A DNA stretch of 64,000 bases from positions 195,291-259,290 of the forward strand of contig JAAZZG010000003.1 in the NCBI GenBank assembly GCA_014237715.1, written 5' to 3'. The notes under the pieces are model-generated. The model had not been told where the DNA came from, ran no database searches, and saw nothing but the letters and a program-made list of their open reading frames with translations. This DNA is from Acidimicrobiales bacterium. GTDB taxonomy: Bacteria > Actinomycetota > Acidimicrobiia > Acidimicrobiales > MedAcidi-G1. Numbering within the stretch: the stretch's first letter is position 1; each line of letters opens with the position of its first letter. A program made the translations under genes and the position numbers. Below, in pieces: positions 42,549 through 53,452 of this stretch.

Positions 42549-44060
42549 GTGCCCGAACTGACTCTGATCCCCTCCGCCCTCGATTCCCCGCCCATGGGGA
42601 GTTTCGACGAGAGCGGGGAGTACATCCCCCGTCCCATCACCGAGAACGATCTTGGCTCCCTGACGCTCGACGAGGCCTATTCGGCCACCATGGTCGACGT
42701 TGAGAACGGTCAACTGGTCGAGGGCACCGTCGTCCGGGTCGACAAGGACGAGGTCCTGCTGGACATTGGTTACAAGTCCGAAGGCGTCATTCCGCCCCGC
42801 GAGCTGTCGATCCGCAACGGCGTCGATCCGAACGAGATCGTGGCCGTTGGCGAAAAGATCGAAGCCGTGGTTCTCCAGCGTGAGGACAAGGACGGCCGTC
42901 TGGTCCTGTCCAAGAAGCGGGCCCAGTACGAGCGGGCCTGGGGTCGGATCGAGGAGATCAAGGAAGGTGACGGAATGGTTTCCGGCGCTGTGATCGAGGT
43001 CGTCAAGGGCGGGCTGATCGTCGACATCGGACTCCGTGGCTTCCTTCCCGCTTCACTCGTGGAGCTACGCCGGGTCCGTGACCTGCAGCCCTTCATCGGG
43101 ACCACGATCGACGCCAAGATCATCGAATTGGACAAGAACCGCAACAACGTGGTCCTGTCTCGCCGTGCCTGGCTTGAAGAGACCCAGAAGGAACAGCGCG
43201 AAGAGTTCCTGCACAACCTTCGCTCTGGAGAGATCCGCAATGGCACCGTGTCCAGCGTCGTCAACTTCGGTGCTTTCGTCGACCTCGGCGGCATGGACGG
43301 CCTCGTGCACGTGTCGGAGTTGTCGTGGAAGCACATCGACCACCCCGGTTCGGTAGTCGCTGTCGGCGACGAGATAGAGGTGCAGGTTCTCGAGGTCGAC
43401 CTCGGCCGTGAGCGCATCAGCCTCTCGTTGAAGGCCACTCAGCAGGATCCGTGGCAGGAGTTCGCCGGCGCCCATCAGGTAGGTGAACTGGTATACGGCC
43501 GGGTAACCAAGTTGGTGCCGTTTGGCTCGTTCGTCCAGGTGGGCGACGGGATCGAGGGTCTGGTCCACATCTCAGAGATGTCGGCCCACCACGTGGACCT
43601 GCCCGAGCAGGTCGTGACACCCGGCGAGGAACTGTGGGTCAAGATCATCGACCTCGACCTTCAGCGTCGACGGATCAGCCTGTCAATCAAGCAGGCTGCC
43701 GAGGGTGGGATCGTGGCTGCCGAGTATCAGGAGCACTTCGGCGAGCACGCCTACGACGACGAGGGCAACTTCATCGGAGAGGAGAGCTCTGAGGGCCAGG
43801 AGGCCTGGGCCGACATGTTCGATGCTTCGGCTGCTGTTGACGGAGAAGCCGCTTCAGAGGAGGCGCCCGCCGAGGACGTCGCTGAAGAGGAGGCTCCAGC
43901 TGCTGAAGTCGCCGCCGAGGGGGCTGCCGTAGAGGGTGCCCCGGTCGGGGAAGCTGACGGCGAGGAGGCCCCCACCGAGGAAGCGGCGGCCGAAGTCGTG
44001 GCGGAGGCTGTCGAGGCTGAGCCCGAGGCTGAGCCCGAGGCTGAGCCCACCGAGGTCTGA
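42549..44060 (+). CDS. rpsA: 30S ribosomal protein S1
   Basis: A 503-residue RNA-binding protein that brings messages to the ribosome. Four S1 domains are visible at about 54-122, 141-206, 227-295 and 312-381, with repeated GxxVxxVxxFGAFVxL and GLVHxSE motifs in the last two. The tail from about 430 is Ala/Glu-rich and ends with a repeated EAEP unit encoded by a 12-base tandem repeat (about 44011-44046). The GTG at 42549 is chosen; upstream codons to 42480 are Cys-rich and unlike S1. Confidence 0.94.
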   Translation: MPELTLIPSALDSPPMGSFDESGEYIPRPITENDLGSLTLDEAYSATMVDVENGQLVEGTVVRVDKDEVLLDIGYKSEGVIPPRELSIRNGVDPNEIVAVGEKIEAVVLQREDKDGRLVLSKKRAQYERAWGRIEEIKEGDGMVSGAVIEVVKGGLIVDIGLRGFLPASLVELRRVRDLQPFIGTTIDAKIIELDKNRNNVVLSRRAWLEETQKEQREEFLHNLRSGEIRNGTVSSVVNFGAFVDLGGMDGLVHVSELSWKHIDHPGSVVAVGDEIEVQVLEVDLGRERISLSLKATQQDPWQEFAGAHQVGELVYGRVTKLVPFGSFVQVGDGIEGLVHISEMSAHHVDLPEQVVTPGEELWVKIIDLDLQRRRISLSIKQAAEGGIVAAEYQEHFGEHAYDDEGNFIGEESSEGQEAWADMFDASAAVDGEAASEEAPAEDVAEEEAPAAEVAAEGAAVEGAPVGEADGEEAPTEEAAAEVVAEAVEAEPEAEPEAEPTEV

Positions 44061-44083
44061 CCCGAGGGACGGTTCCCTTCGGG
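44061..44083 (+). terminator. Weak hairpin after rpsA
   Basis: An eight-base stem with one G-T pair directly after the rpsA stop, with no T tract. It may be an end or processing signal. Confidence 0.3.
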
Positions 44084-44115
44084 AATCAGACCTTCGCCAT
44101 CATCGGACAGCTTCG

Positions 44116-44763
44116 ATGCTCGAGATCGGCCTGACCGGGGGCATTGGCTCCGGCAAGTCCACCGTCGCAGCGCTCCTCGTGAAGCGCGGAGCGGTGCTTC
44201 TGGACGCCGACGCCATCGTTCGCGAGCTTCAGGAGCCAGGCACGCCGGTGTTCGTGGCCATGGTGGAACGTTGGGGCGACGAGATCGTGGCCGCCGACGG
44301 AGGACTCAACCGTCAGGCGGTGGCCGACCGGGCCTTCGGCGATGCGGACGAACTGGAGGCGCTGAACGCCATCGTGCATCCCGCGGTGGCCGATGAGATG
44401 ACCCGGCGGCGCAAGGCGCTGGCCGGGACCGATGCCACGGTGATCCTCGATATCCCCCTCCTGGTCGAATCGGGCCACGAGGGACTGGGCGGCGTCATCG
44501 TGGTCGACGTGGATCCCGATGTGGCCGTGGGTCGTCTCGTGACCCATCGGGGGTTCACCGAGGATGACGCACGGGGCCGGATGGCCCGCCAGGCCTCCCG
44601 GGAGGACCGTCTGGCCCGAGCTGACGTCGTGATCGACAACTCCGGGACGGTGGCCGACCTATTCGCCGAGGTGGGCCTGGCATGGGCATGGATCGAGGGT
44701 CTGGAGCGACCCGTTCCCGGTGAGGCCGTGACCCGCATCGGGAGCCGTACCGAACGCTCCTAG
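44116..44763 (+). CDS. coaE: Dephospho-CoA kinase
   Basis: A 215-residue P-loop kinase, the last step of coenzyme A synthesis. The Walker A is GGIGSGKST (8-16), followed by [27 protein letters not shown] and [12 protein letters not shown]. The ATG at 44116 fits; the frame open from 43936 is inside rpsA. It lies 55 bases after rpsA, an order common in Actinobacteria. Confidence 0.94.
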   Translation: MLEIGLTGGIGSGKSTVAALLVKRGAVLLDADAIVRELQEPGTPVFVAMVERWGDEIVAADGGLNRQAVADRAFGDADELEALNAIVHPAVADEMTRRRKALAGTDATVILDIPLLVESGHEGLGGVIVVDVDPDVAVGRLVTHRGFTEDDARGRMARQASREDRLARADVVIDNSGTVADLFAEVGLAWAWIEGLERPVPGEAVTRIGSRTERS

Positions 44764-44782
44764 CCCTGCCACGGCCGCTGGC

Positions 44783-44788
44783 TACGCT
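44783..44788 (+). promoter_or_regulatory. -10 box, leaderless promoter of uvrB
   Basis: TACGCT, six bases before the ATG at 44795. Confidence 0.5.
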
Positions 44789-44794
44789 CCACTA

Positions 44795-46891
44795 ATGGAC
44801 GACCTGGCCACTTCGGACCTGCCGGACACGTCTGTAGATTCGGCGCCCACCGGAACCGTCGGACCGGCCCGGGGTCAGCCCTTCAAGGTTCATGCCCCCT
44901 TTTCACCGGCCGGCGACCAGCCGAAGGCCATCGACGAACTGGCCGACGGTATAGAGGGAGGCGAGCGCTTCCAGACGTTGCTGGGCATCACCGGCAGTGG
45001 CAAGAGCGCCACCATTGCGTGGACCATCGAGAAGGTTCAACGACCCACGTTGGTCATCGCTCCCAACAAGGCCCTGGCCGCGCAGTTGGCCAACGAGCTC
45101 AGGGAGTTCTTTCCCGACAACCGGGTCGAGTACTTCGTCTCGTACTACGACTACTACCAACCCGAGGCCTACCTTCCGACGTCGGACACCTTCATCGAGA
45201 AGGACTCGTCGGTGAACGACGAGATCGACCGCCTCCGACATTCGGCCACATCGTCACTGCTGACCCGCCGGGACACCATCGTGGTGGCGTCGGTGTCGTG
45301 TATCTACGGTCTCGGATCACCCGAGCACTACGAGGGCCAACTCCTGGTGTTGGAGGTCGGCCAGACCATCGAGCACCGGGCCACCCTGGGTCGCCTTGTC
45401 GACCTTCGCTACGAACGAAATGACATGGTGCTGGGGCGGGGCAAGTTCCGAGTGAAGGGCGACACGCTGGAGATACATCCGGCCTATGAGGAGACGGCGT
45501 TCCGGATCTCGTTGTTTGGCGACGAGGTGGAGGCCATCACCGAGGTGGATCCGCTCACCGGTGAACACCTCCGCCAGCTCGACGACCTGGTGATCTTCCC
45601 GGCCACCCACTACATGGCCGATGCCGAGAACATCCGGCGGGCCATCGGCGGGATCGAGGCTGAGCTGGTCGAACAGCTCCAAGTCTTCGAAGTCGAACAG
45701 AAGCTCCTCGAAGCCCAGCGGTTGCGGATGCGTACCGAACATGACCTCGAGATGCTTGGGGAGCTGGGCTACTGCAACGGGGTCGAGAACTACTCCATGC
45801 ACCTCGACGGTCGCTCATACGGTGATCGTCCCTACACCCTGCTCGACTATTTCCCCGACGACTTCCTGGTGGTTCTCGACGAGTCTCACGTGGCCGTGCC
45901 CCAGCTTCACGGCCAGTACGCCGGCGACCGCAGCCGCAAGGCCACGCTCATCGAGCACGGTTTCCGGTTGCCATCGGCAGCCGACAACCGACCGCTCACT
46001 TTTGACGAGTTCACGGGTCGGGTCGGCCAGGTGGTGTTCCTGTCGGCCACGCCCGGCAACTGGGAGATCGAGGCCAGCAGTCGGGTGGTCGAGCAGATCG
46101 TGCGCCCCACCGGTCTGGTCGACCCCGAGGTAGTGGTGCGCCCCACCAAGGGTCAGATCGACAACCTCCTGGAGATGATCGCCGGGCGGGTGGCCGTCGA
46201 GCAGCGGGTATTGGTCACCACCCTGACCAAGAAGATGGCCGAGGACCTCACCGACTACCTGCTCGAGCAGGGGGTTCGGGTCCGCTATCTGCATTCCGAC
46301 ATCGACACTGTGCAACGCATCGAGATCCTGCGTGACCTGCGACTGGGGGAGTTCGACGTGCTGGTGGGGATCAACCTGCTTCGTGAGGGTCTCGATCTCC
46401 CCGAGGTCTCGTTGGTGGCCATCCTGGACGCCGACAAAGAGGGCTTCCTTCGGAGCGAGACTTCGCTGGTGCAGACCATTGGTAGGGCGGCCCGCAACGT
46501 GGACGGCCAGGTCGTGATGTATGCCGATGCCGTCACGCCGTCCATGCAGCGGGCCATCTCTGAGACCCATCGCCGTCGTGGACTCCAACAGGCCCACAAT
46601 GAGAAACACGGGATCGACCCGCAGACAGTCCGCAAGGCAGTGAGCGACATCCTCTCGATGATTCGGCCCGACCGCACGGCGCCCACCCCGAGGGGAAAGA
46701 AGCGCCGGGCCGAGCGCCTCATTGAGGACTTCGCCGAGATGGGCCTCGACGATCTCCAACGCCTCCTGTTCACCCTCGAACAGGAGATGGGCGAGGCGGC
46801 GGCCAGCCTGCGTTTCGAATACGCGGCCCGGCTACGCGACGAGATCCGCGAGGTCGAACGAGAGCTCCGCGACCTCGCCGAGGCCACCTGA
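44795..46891 (+). CDS. uvrB: Excinuclease ABC subunit B
   Basis: A 698-residue damage-verification helicase of nucleotide excision repair. After a roughly 30-residue extension come [12 protein letters not shown], Walker A GITGSGKS (64-71), the beta-hairpin region [28 protein letters not shown] and QTIGRAARN. The C-terminal UVR motif ([20 protein letters not shown]) binds UvrC. The start has a leaderless -10 box. It is followed by uvrA and uvrC, an unusually complete cluster. Confidence 0.96.
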   Translation: MDDLATSDLPDTSVDSAPTGTVGPARGQPFKVHAPFSPAGDQPKAIDELADGIEGGERFQTLLGITGSGKSATIAWTIEKVQRPTLVIAPNKALAAQLANELREFFPDNRVEYFVSYYDYYQPEAYLPTSDTFIEKDSSVNDEIDRLRHSATSSLLTRRDTIVVASVSCIYGLGSPEHYEGQLLVLEVGQTIEHRATLGRLVDLRYERNDMVLGRGKFRVKGDTLEIHPAYEETAFRISLFGDEVEAITEVDPLTGEHLRQLDDLVIFPATHYMADAENIRRAIGGIEAELVEQLQVFEVEQKLLEAQRLRMRTEHDLEMLGELGYCNGVENYSMHLDGRSYGDRPYTLLDYFPDDFLVVLDESHVAVPQLHGQYAGDRSRKATLIEHGFRLPSAADNRPLTFDEFTGRVGQVVFLSATPGNWEIEASSRVVEQIVRPTGLVDPEVVVRPTKGQIDNLLEMIAGRVAVEQRVLVTTLTKKMAEDLTDYLLEQGVRVRYLHSDIDTVQRIEILRDLRLGEFDVLVGINLLREGLDLPEVSLVAILDADKEGFLRSETSLVQTIGRAARNVDGQVVMYADAVTPSMQRAISETHRRRGLQQAHNEKHGIDPQTVRKAVSDILSMIRPDRTAPTPRGKKRRAERLIEDFAEMGLDDLQRLLFTLEQEMGEAAASLRFEYAARLRDEIREVERELRDLAEAT

Positions 46892-46939
46892 CGGACCATC
46901 TCTGATCGGGCCATCTGATGGCCCCCCTTGACCGGCCCC

Positions 46940-46945
46940 TAGGCT
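46940..46945 (+). promoter_or_regulatory. -10 box, leaderless promoter of uvrA
   Basis: TAGGCT, seven bases before the GTG at 46953. No LexA-like box was recognised nearby. Confidence 0.5.
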
Positions 46946-46952
46946 CGCCCGG

Positions 46953-49823
46953 GTGTCTGAACGGCTGATCGTCAAGGGTGCTCGGGAGCACAACCTCCGC
47001 GACGTCGATCTGGACCTCCCTCGGGACCAGATCATCTGCTTTACCGGCATCTCCGGCTCCGGCAAATCGTCGCTGGCCTTTGACACCATCTACGCCGAGG
47101 GGCAGCGCCGCTACGTCGAGTCACTGTCGGCCTACGCCCGCCAGTTCCTGGGCCAGATGGACAAGCCCGACGTCGACTTCATCGAAGGCCTCTCGCCGGC
47201 CATATCAATCGACCAGAAGAGCGCTTCGCGGAACCCCCGGTCGACGGTCGGAACCATCACCGAGGTCTACGACTACCTGCGCCTGCTGTACGCCCGGATC
47301 GGTATTCCACACGATCCAGAGACCGGAGAGCGGCTCGTTCGCCAGACCCCCCAGCAGATCGTGGACCGGATTCTCGAAATGGACCCCGGCACCCGTTTTC
47401 AGGTCCTGGCTCCGGTGGTCCGTGGCCGTAAGGGCACCTACGACACCCTGCTGGGTGACCTGGCCGGCCAGGGGTTCAGCCGGGCCATCGTGGACGGCGA
47501 GCCGTACGAACTCGCTGACCTTGAGCGGGGTGACCTGGACCTGGCCCGCTACGAGATGCACACCATCCAGGTAGTTGTCGACCGTCTGGTACTCAAGGAG
47601 GGCATCGAGCGACGCCTCACTGAGTCCATGGAGACCGCTTTGGCCCTCGCTGAGGGGATCGCCGAGGTGCAGGTAGTGCCGCGCGACGGTGAGCTTGATA
47701 CGGAGGGAAACCCGGCCGAGCTGCGCACCATCGTGTTCAGCCAGCATCTGTCGCGACCCAGCGACGGTCGCTCGTTCGAGGACCTGGCTCCCCGGAACTT
47801 CTCCTTCAACAGTCCCTACGGGGCGTGCGACCACTGCGACGGCCTGGGCACGGTCTTCCAGGTGGACGCCGACCTCGTGGTGCCCAACCCTGATCTGGGT
47901 CTCGGCGAAGGAGCGATTGCACCGTGGTCCGGCGGCAACAATCGTTACTTCGGACGCCTCGTTGAAGCGGTGACCGAGGAGTTGGGAGTCGACCCGGCCA
48001 CACCGTGGTCAAAGCTGCCTAAGAAGGTTCGCTCGACGTTCCTCGACGGTGGGCTCAAGAATCGGGTGCAGGTCCGCTACAAGAACCGGTTCGGGCGCAC
48101 CAGGGTCTACTCGGCCAACTTCGAGGGCGTCATGCCATACCTCCGTCGCCGGCACCGTGACGCCGAGAGCGACTCAGCCAGAGAGCACGTCGAGGGCTAC
48201 ATGCGCCAGGTGGCCTGCCCGGAATGCGAGGGAGCCCGTTTGAACCCGTTGTCACTGGCTGTGACCATCGACGGCCACTCGCTCTCGGAGGTCTGTGCCC
48301 TGTCGATCGCCGATGCGGCCAGGGTGCTGCGTGATCTGGAGTTGACCGACCGCGAGGCGATGATCGCCGAGCAGGTCCAGAAGGAGATCAACGCTCGGTT
48401 GGGCTTCCTGCTCGACGTGGGTCTCGACTATCTCTCGCTATCGAGATCCGCGGCGACCCTTGCCGGCGGCGAGGCCCAGCGCATCCGGTTGGCCTCACAG
48501 ATTGGGAGTGGCCTGGTCGGCGTCCTGTACGTGCTCGACGAACCTTCGATCGGCCTCCATCAACGCGACAACCAGCGCCTCATCGAGACCCTGGTCCGCC
48601 TACGCGACCTCGGGAACACAGTCATAGTGGTCGAACACGACGAGGAGACCATCCGCGCCTCGGACCACGTGGTCGACATCGGTCCGGGAGCCGGTGAACA
48701 CGGGGGAGAGGTTGTCCATTCCGGGTCGGTCAAGGGTCTATTGGCCAAGAAGGCCTCACTCACCGGGCAGTACCTGTCAGGGAGGAAGGCCATCGCCATC
48801 CCCGAGGCGCGCCGGCCGGGAGACGGCGGCCACCTGGTCGTACGGGGTGCCCGGGAGAACAACCTCCGGAACCTTGACGCTGCCTTCCCGACAGGATGCT
48901 TCGTGGCCGTTACCGGGGTATCGGGCTCTGGTAAGTCGACGCTGGTCAACGAGATCCTGCACAAGGGCCTGATGCAGAAGGTGTACCGCTCCAAGGTTCC
49001 GCCTGGCCTACATACCGCCCTGGACGGCGTCGAGGCCATCGACAAGGTCATCAACATCGACCAGACACCGATCGGAAGGACCCCACGATCCAACGCCGCC
49101 ACTTACACCGGTGTGTTCGACCACGTCCGGAAGCTGTTCGCCAAGACCGAGGAGTCGCGGATCCGCGGCTACCAGCCCGGACGGTTCAGTTTCAATGTGA
49201 AGGGTGGCCGATGCGAGGCGTGCGCCGGTGACGGGACGATTCGCATAGAGATGCACTTCTTGCCCGACGTGTACGTGCCGTGCGAGGTCTGCAAGGGGCA
49301 GCGGTACAACCGCGACACCCTGGACGTCCGCTTCAAGGGGCGCACCATTGCCGACGTACTGGACATGCCGTGCAGCGAGGCGCTCACGTTCTTTGAGAAC
49401 CAGCCGTCGATCACCCGCCACATGCAGACGCTTGTCGACGTGGGCCTGGGGTACGTGCGTCTCGGCCAGTCGGCGCCCACCCTGTCGGGCGGCGAGGCCC
49501 AGCGGGTCAAGCTGGCTAGTGAGCTGGCCAAGCGCCCCACCGGTCATACCGTCTACATCCTCGATGAGCCGACCACCGGCCTGCATTTCGAGGATGTGCG
49601 AAAGCTCCTCGGCGTGCTGAACCGGCTCGTCGACCAGGGCAACTCGGTGATTGTGATCGAACACAACCTGGACGTGGTCAAGACAGCCGACTGGTTGGTC
49701 GACCTGGGCCCGGAGGGCGGAAGCGGCGGTGGCGCCCTGGTGGCCGAGGGAACGCCGGAGCATGTGGCCACGGTGACTGGCAGCTATACCGGCCGATTTC
49801 TCGCCGAGATGCTGGGCCGCTAG
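46953..49823 (+). CDS. uvrA: Excinuclease ABC subunit A
   Basis: A 956-residue ABC-type ATPase that scans DNA for damage and loads UvrB. It has two nucleotide-binding halves: Walker [10 protein letters not shown] (32-40) and [10 protein letters not shown], each with an LSGGEAQR or LAGGEAQR signature. Zinc-finger cysteines appear in CDHCDG, CPECEG and CEACAGDG...CEVCKGQR. The GTG start has a leaderless -10 box seven bases upstream. Confidence 0.97.
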   Translation: MSERLIVKGAREHNLRDVDLDLPRDQIICFTGISGSGKSSLAFDTIYAEGQRRYVESLSAYARQFLGQMDKPDVDFIEGLSPAISIDQKSASRNPRSTVGTITEVYDYLRLLYARIGIPHDPETGERLVRQTPQQIVDRILEMDPGTRFQVLAPVVRGRKGTYDTLLGDLAGQGFSRAIVDGEPYELADLERGDLDLARYEMHTIQVVVDRLVLKEGIERRLTESMETALALAEGIAEVQVVPRDGELDTEGNPAELRTIVFSQHLSRPSDGRSFEDLAPRNFSFNSPYGACDHCDGLGTVFQVDADLVVPNPDLGLGEGAIAPWSGGNNRYFGRLVEAVTEELGVDPATPWSKLPKKVRSTFLDGGLKNRVQVRYKNRFGRTRVYSANFEGVMPYLRRRHRDAESDSAREHVEGYMRQVACPECEGARLNPLSLAVTIDGHSLSEVCALSIADAARVLRDLELTDREAMIAEQVQKEINARLGFLLDVGLDYLSLSRSAATLAGGEAQRIRLASQIGSGLVGVLYVLDEPSIGLHQRDNQRLIETLVRLRDLGNTVIVVEHDEETIRASDHVVDIGPGAGEHGGEVVHSGSVKGLLAKKASLTGQYLSGRKAIAIPEARRPGDGGHLVVRGARENNLRNLDAAFPTGCFVAVTGVSGSGKSTLVNEILHKGLMQKVYRSKVPPGLHTALDGVEAIDKVINIDQTPIGRTPRSNAATYTGVFDHVRKLFAKTEESRIRGYQPGRFSFNVKGGRCEACAGDGTIRIEMHFLPDVYVPCEVCKGQRYNRDTLDVRFKGRTIADVLDMPCSEALTFFENQPSITRHMQTLVDVGLGYVRLGQSAPTLSGGEAQRVKLASELAKRPTGHTVYILDEPTTGLHFEDVRKLLGVLNRLVDQGNSVIVIEHNLDVVKTADWLVDLGPEGGSGGGALVAEGTPEHVATVTGSYTGRFLAEMLGR

Positions 49824-49855
49824 CTGCCTCTGAGATGCCTGCTCTCGGGAGCCTC

Positions 49856-49861
49856 TAACCT
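49856..49861 (+). promoter_or_regulatory. -10 box, leaderless promoter of uvrC
   Basis: TAACCT, six bases before the ATG at 49868. Confidence 0.5.
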
Positions 49862-49867
49862 CGGAAG

Positions 49868-51730
49868 ATGGTCGAGCGTCCGCCGGCGGGCACCATCCCC
49901 GATGCTCCCGGTTCCTACCAGTTCCGTGACGGGCAGGGTCGGGTGTTGTACGTGGGCAAGGCCAAGAGCCTTCGTAGTCGGCTGAACAGTTACTTCGGTC
50001 GCCGGGATCGCATGATCCCCCGGACAGCCCAGATGCTCGACGAGGCCGCTGACGTCGAGTGGATCCAGGTGGCCAACGAACTCGAGGCGTTGATGCTCGA
50101 GCACACCCTCATCCAGGAGCACAAACCCCGATTCAACGTGGACCTGAAGGACGACAAGTCGTACCCGTTCCTGGCCATCACGACCGGCGAGGAATGGCCC
50201 CGCCCCATGGTCACCCGGGGCAAGCGCCGTCGAGGGGTCCGGTACTTCGGCCCCTACGGTCACGCTGGGGCCATTCGGGAGACGCTCGACCTCCTACTCC
50301 GGACCTTTCCGGCCCGGACCTGTTCGGACACCAAGTTCCGGGAGCACGAACGGCAGGGGCGGCCCTGTTTGTTGTTTCACATTGAGAAGTGCAGCGGCCC
50401 GTGCGTGGGGGAGGTATCCCGGGAGGACTACGACGGGATCGTCGCCGACCTGATTCGGTTCCTCGAGGGCGATACCGACGCTGTGGTCGAGCGGCTCCGG
50501 GCCGAGATGGAGGCGTCGTCGGCGGCGCTCGAGTTCGAGGCGGCGGCCCGGCACCGGGATCGACTGTCCAGCGTGCTGCGAGCCCTAGAGAAGCAGCAGA
50601 TGGTGGCGGCCCGGAGCGAGGACCTCGACGTCTTCGGACTGGCCGGCGACGACTTGGAAGCGGCGGCCCAGGTGTTCTATGTGCGCAAGGGGCGCGTAGT
50701 GGGACGAAAGGGCTTCGTGGTGGAACGTGCCGAGGACCTGGACCGTGGCCACTTGGTGGCCGAGGTACTTTCGGCCCATTACCGGGACGATCCACCCCGG
50801 GGGATCCCTCGGCAGGTTCTCGTGCCTGACGAGCCCGCCGATGGGCGGTTGCTGGAGCAGTGGTTGTCCGGCGAACGTGAGGGACCGGTCACCATCCGGG
50901 TCCCGCAGCGGGGCGACAAGCGGGGGCTGTTGGAGACGGTGACTCGCAATGCCGACGAGGAGTTCGTCCGGCATCGTCTGAAGCGGGCGTCGGACCACAA
51001 CAGCCGGGCCCGGGCGCTGAACGAACTCCAGATGGCTCTGTCGCTGCCCGAGGCACCACTACGGATCGAGTGCTACGACATGAGCCATCTACAGGGAACG
51101 GACTATGTGGGTTCGATGGTGGTGCTGGAGGACGGTCTTCCACGTACCTCGGACTACCGGAGATTTCGGATACGCCATGTGGACGGCAATGACGACTACG
51201 CAGCAATGGCCGAGGTCCTGACCCGGCGCCTGACGGCATTCCTCGAGGAACAGGCCATGCCGATCGACGAGCGGCCGGGGCGCTTCGCCTACCCGCCCCA
51301 GCTCCTTTTGGTGGACGGCGGAAAGGGCCAGTTGGGCGTAGCTGAGCGGGTGGTGGCCGAGTTGGGCCTGACCGACCGGATACCGGTGGCGTCACTGGCC
51401 AAGCAATTCGAAGAAGTCTTCCGGCCCGGGTCGTCCGAGCCGGTCCGTCTTCCCCGGGGATCCGAGGCGTTGTACCTGCTTCAGCGGATCCGTGACGAGT
51501 CGCACCGGTTCGCCATTGCGTACCACCGGCAGTTGCGGTCCAAGAGGATGACGGGATCGGTGCTTGACGGGATCGTTGGTTTGGGGCCGGCCCGGCGAAA
51601 GCGGCTGGTCTCAGCCTTTGGAGGCGTCAGGGCCGTGCAGGGGGCGTCACTGGAAGAGTTGCAGGCGCTCACCTGGCTACCTGACGAGGTGGCCGATGCT
51701 GTCTTCGCCAAGGCCCACAAGGTTGGCTGA
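49868..51730 (+). CDS. uvrC: Excinuclease ABC subunit C
   Basis: A 620-residue nuclease that makes both incisions in nucleotide excision repair. The N-terminal GIY-YIG domain includes GSYQFRDGQGRVLYVGKAKS. A Cys-containing segment (CLLFHIEKCSGPCVG) follows, then a UVR motif, the RNase H-like domain (IECYDMSHLQGTDYVGSMVV, LLVDGGKGQL) and terminal helix-hairpin-helices. The stop is 11 bases from the convergent transporter gene. Confidence 0.96.
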   Translation: MVERPPAGTIPDAPGSYQFRDGQGRVLYVGKAKSLRSRLNSYFGRRDRMIPRTAQMLDEAADVEWIQVANELEALMLEHTLIQEHKPRFNVDLKDDKSYPFLAITTGEEWPRPMVTRGKRRRGVRYFGPYGHAGAIRETLDLLLRTFPARTCSDTKFREHERQGRPCLLFHIEKCSGPCVGEVSREDYDGIVADLIRFLEGDTDAVVERLRAEMEASSAALEFEAAARHRDRLSSVLRALEKQQMVAARSEDLDVFGLAGDDLEAAAQVFYVRKGRVVGRKGFVVERAEDLDRGHLVAEVLSAHYRDDPPRGIPRQVLVPDEPADGRLLEQWLSGEREGPVTIRVPQRGDKRGLLETVTRNADEEFVRHRLKRASDHNSRARALNELQMALSLPEAPLRIECYDMSHLQGTDYVGSMVVLEDGLPRTSDYRRFRIRHVDGNDDYAAMAEVLTRRLTAFLEEQAMPIDERPGRFAYPPQLLLVDGGKGQLGVAERVVAELGLTDRIPVASLAKQFEEVFRPGSSEPVRLPRGSEALYLLQRIRDESHRFAIAYHRQLRSKRMTGSVLDGIVGLGPARRKRLVSAFGGVRAVQGASLEELQALTWLPDEVADAVFAKAHKVG

Positions 51731-51741
51731 CGAGAAACGCA

Positions 51742-52584
51742 TCAGCCGCTGACAATGGCGGCGATGGCCGTCAGGGCGACCAGCAGTCCGAGGATCTGTG
51801 TGCGCGACATCCGCTCATGCAGGACGTAGCGGGCCAGCAGCACGGTTGATGCCGGATAGAGCGAGCCGAGCACGGCTACCAGGCTCAGCATTCCCCGGTG
51901 GACGGCGTAGAGCATGGTCAGGTTGGCGGTCATGTCCAGGATTCCGGCGCCCACGATGGTTGACCGGCCCTCGTCGCGGCGGGGGATGGGCGACCGGCTC
52001 ATCCGGGCCAGCAGAAGGAGGGCTACACCGGCGGAGACAACTCGGGCACTGACCAACGGCCACGGCGTGGTCGCCTCGGCCGTCAGGTCCATGAAGATGA
52101 AGAATCCGCCGAAGGCGGCACCTGACAGCAGGGCTTCACCCAGTAGCCCCGGGGTCAGGGATCTCTTATCTGAATCGTCTCGCTTTTCGCGGGAGACCAT
52201 GGTGATGGCCACCATGCCCAGGAAGACGCCGACCACCTGAAGCGGACCGAGCCGGTCACCGAAGCAGATGCCCCAAAGGACAGGAACCGCCGCGTTGCTC
52301 ACCGCGGCGATCGGGGCGACCACGGCCATCGGGCCTCGACCGAGACAGTGGTAGAGGCAGCCGATGCCCACGACGCCCGAGAGGCCGGCCCCTAGACCGA
52401 AGACCAGATCCCGGACAGTCACCGTCTCGGCGATGAATGGGGCGACCATGAGAATTAGGAACAGGCCAACCACATGGGAGGCGGCGACCACCACCAGTAC
52501 GTGGGTCCGGCGTGCCGCCGAACCGCCGAGGAAGTCGCCCGCGCCGAATAGGAGCGACGAGAGCAGGGCTAGGGCGGCGGCCAT
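51742..52584 (-). CDS. EamA/DMT-superfamily membrane transporter
   Basis: A 280-residue protein with about ten hydrophobic helices in two repeated halves, the EamA pattern. The substrate is unknown; relatives export metabolites. A much longer frame reaches 53277, but that part is the complement of the methyltransferase. The ATG at 52584 has a TACCAT -10 box seven bases upstream. It is divergent from the methyltransferase gene at 52624. Confidence 0.85.
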   Translation of the reverse strand: MAAALALLSSLLFGAGDFLGGSAARRTHVLVVVAASHVVGLFLILMVAPFIAETVTVRDLVFGLGAGLSGVVGIGCLYHCLGRGPMAVVAPIAAVSNAAVPVLWGICFGDRLGPLQVVGVFLGMVAITMVSREKRDDSDKRSLTPGLLGEALLSGAAFGGFFIFMDLTAEATTPWPLVSARVVSAGVALLLLARMSRSPIPRRDEGRSTIVGAGILDMTANLTMLYAVHRGMLSLVAVLGSLYPASTVLLARYVLHERMSRTQILGLLVALTAIAAIVSG

Positions 52585-52591
52585 CCATCGG

Positions 52592-52597
52592 ATGGTA
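52592..52597 (-). promoter_or_regulatory. -10 box, leaderless promoter of the EamA gene
   Basis: TACCAT on the minus strand, seven bases before the ATG at 52584. Confidence 0.5.
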
Positions 52598-52623
52598 CGG
52601 CTCGCCGTGCGAGGCTCACCGTC

Positions 52624-53382
52624 GTGGACGATCCAGCGCAGGAAGCGGTGCAATCCATAGACCCGTGGGAGGAGCACGCCGCCTGGTGGCAGGACGGGTT
52701 CACCGACGGTGCCGACGCCGAATATGTCGAACAGATCCTGCCTCTGGCTACTGCGCTGCTGGACGGGTACGACCGTGTGCTGGACGTGGGGGCTGGTGAG
52801 GGCCAGATCAGCCGTCTCGCGGCGGCGGGTGGTTCGTCGGTTGTGGTTGGTGTGGATCCGACCCGGGCCCAGACGGCCGAGGCGGCTCGCCGTGGGGGAG
52901 GGCCGGCCTACCTGCGATCGACGGCCGATGGACTGCCGTTCGGCGACGGGTCGTTCGACGCGGTGGTGGCCTGCTTGGTGTTCGAGCACATCGAGGCGGT
53001 TGACGAGGCGGTGGCCGAGGTGGCCCGTGTGCTGGCTGACGGAGGCCGCTTCGCCTTTTTCCTGAACCACCCGCTGATCCAGACGCCTGGGAGCGGCTGG
53101 GTGGACGATCAGATCATGGAGCCGCCGGAGCAGTACTGGAGGATCGGCCCCTACCTCGTGGAATCGATCGAGTCCGAAGAGGTGGCCAAGGACGTCTTCC
53201 TCCCGTTCGTCCATCGACCGGTTAGTCGGTACGTGAACGCCATGGCCGACCATGGCCTTGTCTTGCGGCGGATGCACGAACCTACGCCGCCCGAGGGCTT
53301 TCTTGAGCGGGCTGCCGAGTACCGGGAGGCGGCAACCATTCCGCGCCTACTCGTCCTGGTGGCAGAACGTGAGAGGCGCTGA
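52624..53382 (+). CDS. Class I SAM-dependent methyltransferase
   Basis: A 252-residue protein of the UbiE/Methyltransf_11 kind. VLDVGAGEGQISRLAAAGG is the SAM loop, followed by VVGVDPT, LPFGDGSFDAVVACLVFEHI and VARVLADGGRFAFF. The segment VDDQIMEPPEQYWRIGPY is unusual and may bind substrate. The target is unknown. The GTG at 52624 is the first start; no -10 box or ribosome site is clear. It is not obviously linked to rapZ downstream. Confidence 0.82.
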   Translation: MDDPAQEAVQSIDPWEEHAAWWQDGFTDGADAEYVEQILPLATALLDGYDRVLDVGAGEGQISRLAAAGGSSVVVGVDPTRAQTAEAARRGGGPAYLRSTADGLPFGDGSFDAVVACLVFEHIEAVDEAVAEVARVLADGGRFAFFLNHPLIQTPGSGWVDDQIMEPPEQYWRIGPYLVESIESEEVAKDVFLPFVHRPVSRYVNAMADHGLVLRRMHEPTPPEGFLERAAEYREAATIPRLLVLVAERERR

Positions 53383-53440
53383 CCCGTTCGCCGACCCAAG
53401 GGTCAACTAGCCGGGCCGGTGGCTCAGTGGGTGTCCCGTC

Positions 53441-53446
53441 TAGCAT
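53441..53446 (+). promoter_or_regulatory. -10 box, leaderless promoter of rapZ-yvcK
   Basis: TAGCAT, six bases before the ATG at 53453. Confidence 0.5.
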
Positions 53447-53452
53447 TGGCCC

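Noticed and set aside
44011-44046. 12-base tandem repeat as a mobile or regulatory element
   Set aside because: It simply encodes the EAEP units of the acidic S1 tail, a common low-complexity end.
52585-53277. Long N-terminal part of the EamA transporter frame
   Set aside because: It is the complement of the methyltransferase gene at 52624. The transporter helices begin at 52584, where a -10 box supports the start.
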